Assembly: GCA_903903925.1 (NCBI GenBank)
Contig: CAIVAU010000188.1
Coordinates: 1-64,000 of the forward strand
Length of the DNA stretch: 64,000 nucleotides
Direction of reading: 5' to 3'
From: an uncultured cyanobacterium
Lineage (GTDB): Bacteria > Cyanobacteriota > Cyanobacteriia > Cyanobacteriales > Nostocaceae
Shown here: positions 24,704-32,983 of the stretch, in pieces
Layout of the letters: every line of letters begins with the position of its first letter
How positions within the stretch are numbered: the first letter of the stretch is position 1
Translations under genes and position numbers: made by a program
Notes under the pieces: model-generated
What the model saw: the letters and a program-made list of their open reading frames with translations, nothing else
Told to the model about the DNA's origin: nothing
The model's database searches: none

Positions 24704-25348
24704 TCACTGCGTAATCGATTGACCGATGCGCTTCAAAATTTGCAAAACAGTATACAGTTCATTCCGCAGAGGAGCAGGTGAAAACACCCTTGAGATGTCA
24801 TACTGAGGCATACCTTGTTGGGATAGCTTCACAAAAATGATTCCATCGCCATTCGTCATCATGCCAAAAGCGGGTTGATCTGGAAGGGGATTTGCCATCA
24901 TATAGGTGAGAGTTTGCGGAAGTGCAGTCATCACTGAGACAGTCGTCCGTTTTGACTCCAACAGCGTCACCCAAAAGCGATTTTGCAGCACTAAAACATC
25001 AATCCGTCCCCTGAGAGTTTCTACTTCATCATCATCGTCATCGAGAACAATCTCAACCGATGCTTCTCCCCGCATCTTAAACCGATAATCATAAAAACCC
25101 GCCCTTTCCAATAGCGGCGAACCTATCAGTAGCGTTACAGTTCCCTCAGTTAAATTTCCATCAGCTTGGTGATAGAGGTATCGGCGTCTAATTAAATCGA
25201 GAGACGCCTTTTCTGTATCTATAATCTCTGGTAAATCTTCATGCCATTCTGTAAAAAACTGCTCATTTTCAGTCCGGTGTAAATTGAATCGAGATTCTAT
25301 ATCTGCTAAGCTTTTAATAACTTCTGTAATTGCCGTTTTCTGTACCAC
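24704..25348 (-). CDS. Restriction-type PD-(D/E)XK nuclease-like protein
   Basis: This protein resembles the stand-alone nuclease domains annotated in cyanobacteria as restriction endonuclease subunit R. The key pattern is RGRIDVLVLQNRFWVTLLESKRT, giving D..(x)n..E-x-K of a PD-(D/E)XK core, followed by LPQTLTYMMANPLPDQPAFGMMTNGDGIIFVKL. An unusual acidic run, five aspartates and a glutamate, precedes the core. No helicase or methylase genes are adjacent, so it does not form a type I system here. Function is unknown; it could be a DNA repair or defence nuclease. Confidence 0.72.
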   Translation of the reverse strand: MVQKTAITEVIKSLADIESRFNLHRTENEQFFTEWHEDLPEIIDTEKASLDLIRRRYLYHQADGNLTEGTVTLLIGSPLLERAGFYDYRFKMRGEASVEIVLDDDDDEVETLRGRIDVLVLQNRFWVTLLESKRTTVSVMTALPQTLTYMMANPLPDQPAFGMMTNGDGIIFVKLSQQGMPQYDISRVFSPAPLRNELYTVLQILKRIGQSITQ

Positions 25349-25571
25349 TTATTAACTCTAACCTGTTTTACTTACCAAAGGTAGCACAAAACGCGCATTG
25401 GAGGGCTATTTCATTCTAAATGTAGACGCGATATGGTAGAATCCAGCGCAAATCGCCAAGGTGAGGATAGTGCAGATCAGGAGGAGAATGACTAACGACT
25501 AAAGATAGAGTCTATATGGAATCCGCCCACATACACTGTTAGGTAGCTTCATAAGTGATGGGGATAGATGT

Positions 25572-26894
25572 GTGGATTTGGAAAAGTTTGCCCAGCAGAT
25601 AGAACAAGTACACCAGCGTACGAAGGCGTTTGATCAGTGTGTCGGCGAATCATCTTTGTCACAAAAACATTTGCTGGTCCAAGCTTTAGAGGATCTCCAC
25701 ACTGCTTTGGAAGAATTGCATGTGGCGGAGGAAGAGTTGATTGCGCAGAATGAAAATTTAGCGATCGCTCAAAATTTGATCGAGAAAGAACACCAACGGT
25801 ACTTAGAATTATTCGATTGTGCGCCTGATGGCTATTTAGTAACAGATACCGACGGTAAAATCATAGAAGCCAACCGCGCCGCTACGAACCAGATCAAAGT
25901 CCCGAAAAAGTTTCTCATAGGCAAACCCCTGAGCAATTATATTCCAGAAGAAGAACGCCGAGCCTTTCGTACCCAACTGCTCCAACTGCGTAGAATGGAG
26001 CAAATACAGGAGTGGGAAATTCGCTTACAACCACGCCACGGTAATGAATTTGACTGCTCTATAAATTTAACGACTGTGTACGACGACCAAGGTAACTTAC
26101 TGGGTTGGCGCTGGCTATTACGCGACATCACTGCTCGTAAACAAGCAGAAGAACAACTGCGGTCAATTCAACTCCAGAATTTGCAATTACAAGAAGCCAC
26201 ACGGATCAAGTCGCAGTTTATATCAGTTGTATCCCACGAACTGCGCACCCCAATGAATACGATTTTGGGGTTTTCCCAACTACTGCTGCGCCGCTATTAC
26301 CATCTGCTACCCCCTGAATTAAAAACTATGGTAGAAAGAATTGTCAACAGCGGTAAACAATTACTAGCGCTGATCGAGGATATACTTGACTTCTCGACAC
26401 TAGAAGCAGATAAGCTGGAGCTACAACGGCAAGAATTTAACTTAGTGGAGCTAGTCACAGATACCACAGAACAACTACATTTCCTGGCTAAGCAAAAAAA
26501 CTTAACTTTGGCTGTTCACACCAATATCCAAAATCCTATAATTGTCAATGACAAAGATCGCTCGCGACAAGTGTTGGTTAACCTGCTTGACAACGCCATT
26601 AAGTTCACAAACGTCGGTGGCGTATTTGTAGAAGTACGACAAACAGATCAAGACAAACTAGAGGTAATGGTCAGAGATACTGGCATTGGCATCCCAGAAG
26701 CTGAATTAAAACACATTTTCCAAGGATTTTGGCAATTAAATCAGTCTACGACACGCACACACGGTGGCACAGGTTTAGGACTAGCCATAGTAGACAAATT
26801 GCTGCACTTGATGAACGGAACCATCACGGTTGAAAGCAAAGAGGGTGAAGGTTCAACCTTTTGTATAATCTTGCCCAGAAATCTTAACTCCTAA
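25572..26894 (+). CDS. PAS-domain sensor histidine kinase
   Basis: This is a cytosolic hybrid-type sensor without a receiver domain. An N-terminal coiled coil (about residues 35-75, ALEELHVAEEELIAQNENL) precedes a PAS domain at about 80-195 (FDCAPDGYLVTDTDGKIIEAN) with a PAC tail. The HisKA phospho-acceptor is His222 in SVVSHELRTPMN. The ATP-binding domain shows NLLDNAIKFT, DTGIGIPE and GGTGLGLAIV. No membrane segment is present, so it senses an internal cue. The start is a GTG. No response regulator is adjacent. Its last 42 bases overlap the 3' end of convergent rsmH. Confidence 0.9.
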   Translation: MDLEKFAQQIEQVHQRTKAFDQCVGESSLSQKHLLVQALEDLHTALEELHVAEEELIAQNENLAIAQNLIEKEHQRYLELFDCAPDGYLVTDTDGKIIEANRAATNQIKVPKKFLIGKPLSNYIPEEERRAFRTQLLQLRRMEQIQEWEIRLQPRHGNEFDCSINLTTVYDDQGNLLGWRWLLRDITARKQAEEQLRSIQLQNLQLQEATRIKSQFISVVSHELRTPMNTILGFSQLLLRRYYHLLPPELKTMVERIVNSGKQLLALIEDILDFSTLEADKLELQRQEFNLVELVTDTTEQLHFLAKQKNLTLAVHTNIQNPIIVNDKDRSRQVLVNLLDNAIKFTNVGGVFVEVRQTDQDKLEVMVRDTGIGIPEAELKHIFQGFWQLNQSTTRTHGGTGLGLAIVDKLLHLMNGTITVESKEGEGSTFCIILPRNLNS

Positions 26895-27794
26895 CTCCTC
26901 ACTCCTAACCGCTATCCTCAGCTTGGCAGAACGAGAACGAGGGTTATTGACAATTTCCTCTTCATGTGCTGTCATCGGCTTTTTTGTCAATACCCGTAAC
27001 AATGGTGAATTTCGCAAACCATGCTTCACTAAGCGGTCTTCAAGACTGTGAAAACTGATAATTACGATTCTGCCACCTGGGACAAGGGCGTTTGGTGCTT
27101 GCTCAATGAAAGTCTCTAAGGATTTTAACTCGTCGTTAACCACAATTCGCAAAGCTTGAAAAACACGGGTGGCGGGGTGAATTCTGCCATGACGGTATTT
27201 GGGGGGGACAGAGGAAGCGATCGCAGTCGCCAATTCCACGGTCGTATGAAAAGGACGCTGTTCCACAATGCGTCTGGCGATCCGCCGGGATAACCGTTCC
27301 TCACCATAATTAAAAAAAATATTCGCTAATTCGGCTTCATCCCACTCATTAATAATATCGGCTGCTGTCAGCGACTGTCGTCGATCCATCCGCATATCCA
27401 GATGGGCTTCGTGGCGAAAACTAAAACCCCGTTCCGGTGTATCTAGGTGGTAAGAACTCACACCTAAGTCAGCAATAATACCGTCGAAAATCTCAGGAGG
27501 AAACTTGTGGGTAGCAAAGTTGCTGAGGATAAATTGTATGCGATCGCCATACTCAACCAATTGCTTCTGCGCCGCTAAAAGTGCCTGTTCATCTTGGTCA
27601 AGGGCGGTCACTCGCACATCTGGTGCAGTTTCTAAAATAAGGCGAGTATGACCACCACCGCCTACTGTTGCATCTAGATAATGTCCACCAGAATGCACCG
27701 CCAAACCCTCAATGACCTTCCCACTCAGAACAGGAATATGCAAAAAGGCTACTTCTTCTTCTGGATCAAGCTGTGTTTCAGAATTGCTCTTCAT
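26853..27794 (-). CDS. rsmH: 16S rRNA m4C1402 methyltransferase RsmH
   Basis: RsmH (MraW) N4-methylates C1402 in the ribosomal P site using S-adenosylmethionine. The SAM-binding motif VGGGGHTRLIL lies near residue 45. Further family blocks are DGIIADLGVSSYHLD, RGFSFRHEAHLDMRMD, HPATRVFQALRIVVNDEL and IISFHSLEDRLVKHG. The normal C-terminal NPRSRSAKLRIA is followed by a tail encoded by TAGGAGT-like heptamers, so the stop lies inside the convergent kinase gene. The repeat insertion apparently lengthened the protein by about 18 residues. It is not next to cell-division genes as in many other bacteria. Confidence 0.95.
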   Translation of the reverse strand: MKSNSETQLDPEEEVAFLHIPVLSGKVIEGLAVHSGGHYLDATVGGGGHTRLILETAPDVRVTALDQDEQALLAAQKQLVEYGDRIQFILSNFATHKFPPEIFDGIIADLGVSSYHLDTPERGFSFRHEAHLDMRMDRRQSLTAADIINEWDEAELANIFFNYGEERLSRRIARRIVEQRPFHTTVELATAIASSVPPKYRHGRIHPATRVFQALRIVVNDELKSLETFIEQAPNALVPGGRIVIISFHSLEDRLVKHGLRNSPLLRVLTKKPMTAHEEEIVNNPRSRSAKLRIAVRSEELGVKISGQDYTKG

Positions 27795-27987
27795 CAGACT
27801 TATGTCAAAGTACTTCCTTTTAGGTTAATTAAATTTGCGTCTCAAGTCTAAAATCTGTAGCCGATCGCAACTTTTCTGGCTCAGTCATAACCGACTTACT
27901 CTGCCTTCTGTCAATATAATTAAACTGATGACGGAAAAATTGAGGGTTGACTGCACAAGTATTCACTAAGGGGAGATTACTAAATTA

Positions 27988-29172
27988 ATGGCAAGATTAG
28001 AAACCCGCACCGAACCAATGGTGCTGAATATGGGTCCTCACCATCCCTCAATGCATGGGGTGCTGCGGCTAATTGTCACGCTAGATGGCGAGGATGTCAT
28101 TGATTGTGAACCGGTCATCGGCTACTTACATCGGGGGATGGAAAAAATTGCGGAGAACCGCACCAATATTATGTACGTTCCCTATGTGAGTCGATGGGAC
28201 TACGCAGCCGGAATGTTTAACGAAGCTGTTACCGTTAACGCCCCAGAAAAACTGGCAGACATTCCCGTTCCCAAACGCGCCAGCTATATCCGCGTTATTA
28301 TGCTGGAGTTGAATCGCATCGCCAATCACTTACTGTGGTTTGGTCCCTTCCTCGCCGACGTCGGCGCTCAAACTCCCTTCTTCTACCAGTTCCGTGAACG
28401 GGAGATGATTTACGACCTGTGGGAAGCAGCCACAGGTTATCGGATGGTTAACCACAACTACTTCCGGATTGGCGGTCTAGCCGCTGACTTACCCTATGGT
28501 TGGGTTGACAAGTGCTTAGACTTTTGCGATTACTTCTTGCCTAAAGCAGACGAGTATGAGCGTCTAGTTACCAATAACCCCATCTTCCGGCGTCGTGTTG
28601 AAGGCATTGGCACGATCACCCGTGAAGAAGCGATTAACTGGGGACTATCTGGTCCAATGTTACGCGCTTCTGGGGTGAAGTGGGATTTGCGCAAAGTTGA
28701 TCACTACGAATGTTACGACGACTTCGACTGGGAAGTGCATTGGGAAACTGCCGGTGATTGCTTAGCCCGTTACCAAGTACGGATGCGGGAAATGCGAGAG
28801 TCTGTGAAGATTATTCGCCAAGCGATTAAAGGACTACCTGGTGGACCTTTTGAGAACCTAGAAGCCAAGCGAATGGCGGCTGGGAAGAAATCTGAGTGGG
28901 ATGCTTTTGATTACCAGTATATTAGTAAGAAAATTGCTCCCACCTTCAAGATTCCCAAAGGTGAAATCTACTCCCGAGTAGAAAGCGGTAAAGGTGAACT
29001 GGGAATTTATTTGATTGGTGATGACAACGCCTTCCCCTGGCGGTGGAAAATCCGCGCAGCTGATTTCAACAACGTCCAAATTGTCCCTCATTTACTGCGG
29101 GGTATGAAGGTCGCTGATATTGTAGTCATTCTGGGTAGCGTTGATATCATCATGGGTTCAGTAGATAGGTAA
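27988..29172 (+). CDS. ndhH: NAD(P)H-quinone oxidoreductase subunit H
   Basis: NdhH is the 49-kDa-type core subunit of the cyanobacterial NDH-1 complex, used for respiration, cyclic electron flow and CO2 uptake at the thylakoid membrane. It shows the family start MVLNMGPHHPSMHGVLRL, the quinone-site segment EPVIGYLHRGMEKIAENR, and the C-terminal block GVYLIGDD-like with PWRWKIRAADFNN and VDIIMGSVDR. The 394-residue length is standard. The ATG has GGGGAG upstream. As usual in cyanobacteria the gene is separate from the ndhAIGE and ndhCKJ clusters. Confidence 0.97.
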   Translation: MARLETRTEPMVLNMGPHHPSMHGVLRLIVTLDGEDVIDCEPVIGYLHRGMEKIAENRTNIMYVPYVSRWDYAAGMFNEAVTVNAPEKLADIPVPKRASYIRVIMLELNRIANHLLWFGPFLADVGAQTPFFYQFREREMIYDLWEAATGYRMVNHNYFRIGGLAADLPYGWVDKCLDFCDYFLPKADEYERLVTNNPIFRRRVEGIGTITREEAINWGLSGPMLRASGVKWDLRKVDHYECYDDFDWEVHWETAGDCLARYQVRMREMRESVKIIRQAIKGLPGGPFENLEAKRMAAGKKSEWDAFDYQYISKKIAPTFKIPKGEIYSRVESGKGELGIYLIGDDNAFPWRWKIRAADFNNVQIVPHLLRGMKVADIVVILGSVDIIMGSVDR

Positions 29173-29209
29173 CTGCTGTGGGTGGGGCTATGCCCCATCT
29201 GCTATCGAG

Positions 29210-29284
29210 AGGGAGCAGGGAGCAGGACGAGTTTCTTTCATTCATAACGGGTGGTGCGCCGCCAGTGGGGCGCTTTCAAGAGAG
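29210..29284. repeat. Short STRR plus interspersed GC-rich repeat, copy C
   Basis: Two GGGAGCA heptamers (29210-29226) run into GAGTTTCTTTCATTCATAAC and GGGTGGTGCGCCGCCAGTGG, followed by GGCGCTTTCAAGAGAG. The arrangement duplicates that at 10909-11052, showing a composite mobile or spreading repeat. Confidence 0.75.
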
Positions 29285-29381
29285 TGGAATTGGTGTGCTT
29301 AATTTAGGCAGGTGTGTGGTATGTTACAAATAACTTAAGATAGAAATTAAATAATCTTTATTTAGTTATAATGAGAAAGCT

Positions 29382-29924
29382 GTGCAAATTTATTCATCGC
29401 CAGAATCTGACCCTACTAGCTTAAAGAGGCATTACGATCAGGGTTTGAAAAGAGTACTTGATCGCCTGATTGAAAAAATGCAGCGGGATGCCTTAGTCAA
29501 ACAAACAACGCACCAAATCAGAGAATCGCTCCAGATTGATCGCGTAGCTTTGTATTATTTTTATGATCAGTGGGAAGGACAGGTAACTTTTGAATCTTTG
29601 AGTTCCAAAGAATTTTCAATCCTTGGTTCAACCGGTCCTGAAGATTGTTTTAACAACGAGTATGCTGCTATGTATTTGGCAGGAAGAGTGAGGGCGATCG
29701 CTGATATAGAAGTAGAACCAATCCAGCCTTGTCACCGAGATTTTCTCCGCGATCTCCAAGTGCGTGCTAACTTGGTTGTGCCAGTTTTGATCCCTAAGGG
29801 ATTATGGGGGTTGTTAGCGGCACATCACTGTCAATCAGTTCGTTCTTGGTCGCTATCAGATATTGAATTAATGCAAAAAGGGGCACAAACTCTGGCAACA
29901 GCTCCTTGTATCCTGGAGAGTTAG
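29382..29924 (+). CDS. Stand-alone GAF protein of cyanobacteriochrome type
   Basis: A single GAF domain fills the 180 residues. It carries features of bilin-binding cyanobacteriochrome GAFs: DRVALYYFYDQWEGQV, a GRVRAIADI helix, Cys117-His118 in the position of the canonical chromophore cysteine (PCHRDFLRDLQVRANLVVPVL), and the closing LWGLLAAHHC block. A second cysteine, Cys89 in EDCF, occupies the place of the DXCF motif with Glu instead of Asp. No kinase, GGDEF or methyl-accepting domain is attached and none is adjacent. A short N-terminal helix could mediate dimerisation. The start is a GTG. Bilin binding is inference from motif. Confidence 0.8.
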   Translation: MQIYSSPESDPTSLKRHYDQGLKRVLDRLIEKMQRDALVKQTTHQIRESLQIDRVALYYFYDQWEGQVTFESLSSKEFSILGSTGPEDCFNNEYAAMYLAGRVRAIADIEVEPIQPCHRDFLRDLQVRANLVVPVLIPKGLWGLLAAHHCQSVRSWSLSDIELMQKGAQTLATAPCILES

Positions 29925-30157
29925 GTAACTCCAGGATAGTAGCGATCTCCATCCAAGACTTCTCTTCTATAACTTAAGTTCAACTACTGAGGCACTGACA
30001 TTTGCGACTAATTAGCTAGATGCAATAATCCATTAGAGCCAGGATCAAAAAACATCTCTCACCTAAACTAGATTTAAAACTGTTGTAAGACTGCTTAAAA
30101 TTCTACTATCGATCCTATTAAATAGGAGAGCAGTTAATTGTCTATCGAGGTACAGTG

Positions 30158-30547
30158 ATGAATCGGATTTTAAAAAGCGCACTATTACCCAGCCTGATTG
30201 CTACAAGTCTAGTCAGTGCCAACCTAGTGTCTATGAAACCCGTATCTGCAGACAACAATCAGATCCGAGATATCGGAATCGGTGCAGGGGCTAGCACAGT
30301 CACTGGCGAGATTACTGGGCATCATCACGCAGCTAAAAATGCCATTAACGGGGCAGCAGCCGGTGCTGCTGTTCATGCTATCGACCACGGAAACTGCCAT
30401 AGTAGAGGAAGTCACGTGGTGCGAGACGTCGGAATTGGTGCAGGAACTAGCACGCTGTTAGGCTTAATTACCAACCGCCACCATACTCTCAGCAATGCTG
30501 TCAATGGTGCAGTTGCAGGTGGTGCAGTCAACCTCGCTGGGTGCTGA
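30158..30547 (+). CDS. Secreted glycine-zipper-like hypothetical protein
   Basis: A signal peptide is clear (MNRILKSALLPSLIATSLV, cleavage near VSA-DNN). The mature part consists of two tandem repeats of about 37 residues, beginning RDIGIGAGASTVTGEIT and RDVGIGAGTSTLLGLIT and each ending NAxNGAxAGxAVx. The glycine/alanine spacing resembles glycine-zipper modules that insert in or pack against outer membranes. The ATG at 30158 has GAGGT nine bases upstream. The function is unknown; internal duplication is plain from sequence. Confidence 0.75.
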   Translation: MNRILKSALLPSLIATSLVSANLVSMKPVSADNNQIRDIGIGAGASTVTGEITGHHHAAKNAINGAAAGAAVHAIDHGNCHSRGSHVVRDVGIGAGTSTLLGLITNRHHTLSNAVNGAVAGGAVNLAGC

Positions 30548-30704
30548 TCCTTAGCACGTTAGCGACATCGAGGGTTGTCTCCCAAGTTAAAGCTTAAGCA
30601 TACCCACTACCCAGTGGATAATACTTGCGGCAAAGACCAAATCTAGTTTTAAAATGGTACAATCTGGAGTCAACACCTGCTAGGAAAGGTCAAGCTGGGG
30701 GAAA

Positions 30705-31931
30705 ATGAATTTTGATAATTCACAATTAAGGCTTCATCCTGCTGCGGGTAATTCCAATCCAGGGCTGTGTCAAGTCATTGCAAACCGCATAGCTGAAACT
30801 CCCCAACAGCGAATTACTTTTGCCGAATTCATGGAGTTGGTGTTATATCACCCTGAACATGGTTACTATTCTGCAAAAGCAGTAACTCTGGGAAAGCAGG
30901 GGGATTTTTTCACTTCTGTGCATCTTGGTGCTGACTTTGGTGAGTTGCTAGCAGTGCAGTTTGTTCAAATGTGGGAGATTTTAGGGAAACCTGTACCATT
31001 TTCTCTGGTAGAAATGGGGGCAGGTCAAGGATTCCTAGCACTGGATCTGATGAAGTATGTCCAGCACCAGTATCCAGATTTTTGGGCTGCACTTGATTAC
31101 ATCATTGCTGAAAAGTCTCCAGTTTTAAGGCAAGAACAACAGCAACGCTTGCAAGAATTTCCTGTACGTTGGTGCAGTCTAGAGGAAATACCAACTAACT
31201 CAATTATTGGCTGCTTTTTTTCTAATGAGTTGGTAGATGCTTTGCCAGTACATCAGTTCCTTCTAGAACAGGGACAACTGCGGGAAGTTTATGTCACAAT
31301 TTCTCCCCCTACTTCCCATGATTCTGTGCCATTATTTGTGGAAGTTATCGGAGAATCTTCCACACCTAAGCTTGCTGAATATTTCGATTTAGTGGGAGTA
31401 GAGTTTGCTCAAAATACCTATCCAGATGGTTACCGGAGTGAAATTAATTTAGCAGCGTTGCATTGGTTGAGTATAGTGACAGACTGCTTGCAGCGTGGAT
31501 ATGTATTAACTATAGATTATGGCTACCCTGCCAGTCGTTACTACAACCCTAGGCGATCGCAAGGAACTCTACAGTGCTACTATCAGCATCAGCACCACAA
31601 TGATCCCTATATCAATATAGGACAACAGGATATAACGGCTCATGTTGATTTTACTGCTTTGGAAAGATGGGGTGAGCGTTGCGGATTAGATCAAGTTGGT
31701 TTTACCCAGCAAGGATTGTTTTTGATGGCATTGGGATTGGGCGATCGGATTGCTGGTCTCTCCCATACAACGCAACTGATCTCTGATTTACTACATCGTC
31801 GGGATGCACTACACCAACTGTTAGATCCCATTGGACTAGGAGGGTTCGGTGTACTGGTTCAATGTAAAGGGTTGACGAAGACAGAAGCTACACAACCGTT
31901 GAAGGGACTAATTTTACCAGAGGAAATATGA
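30705..31931 (+). CDS. NDUFAF7-family (DUF185) SAM-dependent methyltransferase
   Basis: This belongs to the class I methyltransferase family of mitochondrial NDUFAF7, which methylates an arginine of the complex I 49-kDa subunit. Visible blocks are ITFAEFMELVLYHPEHGYYS, GDFFTSVHLGADFGELLA, the SAM site LVEMGAGQGFLALDLM, and GCFFSNELVDALPVH. The C-terminal part has YVLTIDYGYPASRYY and DITAHVDFTALERWG. It is intriguing that ndhH, the cyanobacterial counterpart of that 49-kDa subunit, lies 1.5 kb upstream, but whether NdhH is its substrate is inference. Length of 408 residues is normal. Confidence 0.9.
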   Translation: MNFDNSQLRLHPAAGNSNPGLCQVIANRIAETPQQRITFAEFMELVLYHPEHGYYSAKAVTLGKQGDFFTSVHLGADFGELLAVQFVQMWEILGKPVPFSLVEMGAGQGFLALDLMKYVQHQYPDFWAALDYIIAEKSPVLRQEQQQRLQEFPVRWCSLEEIPTNSIIGCFFSNELVDALPVHQFLLEQGQLREVYVTISPPTSHDSVPLFVEVIGESSTPKLAEYFDLVGVEFAQNTYPDGYRSEINLAALHWLSIVTDCLQRGYVLTIDYGYPASRYYNPRRSQGTLQCYYQHQHHNDPYINIGQQDITAHVDFTALERWGERCGLDQVGFTQQGLFLMALGLGDRIAGLSHTTQLISDLLHRRDALHQLLDPIGLGGFGVLVQCKGLTKTEATQPLKGLILPEEI

Positions 31932-31934
31932 AAA

Positions 31935-31972
31935 GGAGTCAGGAGTCAGAAGTCAGGAGTCAGGAGTTTAAA
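31935..31972. repeat. GGAGTCA heptamer array
   Basis: Five to six GGAGTCA-type units with one variant (GAAGTCA) follow the methyltransferase stop codon. It belongs to the same repeat class as the ends of the 24570, 39683 and 48200 elements. Confidence 0.75.
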
Positions 31973-32051
31973 ACGTTCTGCTTCCCTTGTAGTTAAATGC
32001 AATACTCGTGAATGAAATTGCCCTTGAGGATTTTGGAGATAGAAGCGAAAT

Positions 32052-32552
32052 TCATTCACGGGTATTGGTTTTAAGATAGTTTTGAAAATCTTCCCCTACT
32101 TCCTGGATATCAATGTCTGGATGTTGTGCTGCTTTTGCAGCTAGGCGTTGAGTCAGTTTATCATCAAGTTGAGTATAAAGTTCTAATAACCGTCTATACT
32201 CTTCATCTGTACCATTTTCTAATACAGATTCTGCCTGAGTTTCAATATTTTCTAAAAGCCACATTTTATCAAATGCAAGAATAGCACGACGAACTAACTC
32301 AATATCTGAATGACCAACACTAGCTAACTTGATTAATTCATTAAATAAACTCTGACGTTCTTCATTTCTTAGATAGTTAATAATTTTCAATGCTGTAGCT
32401 CTCTCCAGGGGGTTTTGTAAAGCAAGTCTAATCAACTCTACTCTAGAGGGACTATTTAAGAAATTTTTACGAGTTGACAAATAAGTTTTTTCTTTGTCAA
32501 TTAATTCACGCCACAGGTCTGTATCTTGTTGATAGTATTTTGTTTCAGTCAT
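32052..32552 (-). CDS. Hypothetical helical protein (166 aa)
   Basis: I do not recognise a named family. The protein is rich in paired amphipathic helices, for example RVELIRLALQNPLERATALKIINYL, SDIELVRRAILAFDKMWLLENI and EYRRLLELYTQLDDKLTQRLAAKA, reminiscent of HEAT-like repeats. No signal peptide or catalytic motif is visible. The gene stands alone between the methyltransferase gene and a small membrane ORF, and starts with an ATG. It could serve as a scaffold or adaptor; this is only a guess. Confidence 0.7.
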   Translation of the reverse strand: MTETKYYQQDTDLWRELIDKEKTYLSTRKNFLNSPSRVELIRLALQNPLERATALKIINYLRNEERQSLFNELIKLASVGHSDIELVRRAILAFDKMWLLENIETQAESVLENGTDEEYRRLLELYTQLDDKLTQRLAAKAAQHPDIDIQEVGEDFQNYLKTNTRE

Positions 32553-32720
32553 AGCTAGTAAGGTAACCAGTCAAAAGTATTATAGAGCAAGGCTTGTGCC
32601 TGTTTGAAATGGGTGCTTTATTTACACCGCGCTGTACTAGACCCAAACTTCCTTATGGGCGCAGTGCAAGGCGCGAGTTAAAATAGCAGTGATCATAAAG
32701 ACAATTGAAGAGTAATACCT

Positions 32721-32816
32721 ATGTCTGCCCATGACTTTTTCATGCTAGTTACGTTACTAACCCCTGGTATTTTACTCTCAGTGCTGATTATGGCTTCTTT
32801 TGCCGCAGGTGGATGA
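32721..32816 (+). CDS. 31-residue single-membrane-span small protein
   Basis: A short frame encodes MSAHDFFMLVTLLTPGILLS followed by VLIMASFAAGG and a TGA stop. It has one hydrophobic helix with few charges and resembles the small single-helix subunits of cyanobacterial photosynthetic complexes in size and composition, though I could not match it to a known Psb, Psa, Pet or Ndh subunit. A GAAGAG stretch lies upstream of the ATG, and an inverted repeat (GCGGAGTTAACCCGCC-like, about 32825-32844) follows the stop. It is too short for standard gene finders, so it is a moderate-confidence prediction. Confidence 0.5.
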   Translation: MSAHDFFMLVTLLTPGILLSVLIMASFAAGG

Positions 32817-32983
32817 TTAGAGTACGGGCGGAGTTAACCCGCCCCATTCTCCACTAATACCGCTGAATCTGTAACCAGTGCATTCAACTTTTCAATTTAG
32901 GGTCACGGTTACCAGATGGAATGTCGCTAGATCACTACGAAATTTAGCTAAAATTATGAACTTGAGTCATAAAAGGAACAATC

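Noticed and set aside
24704..25348. Type I restriction system
   Set aside because: Only a small nuclease-like domain is present; no HsdM, HsdS or helicase region exists nearby.
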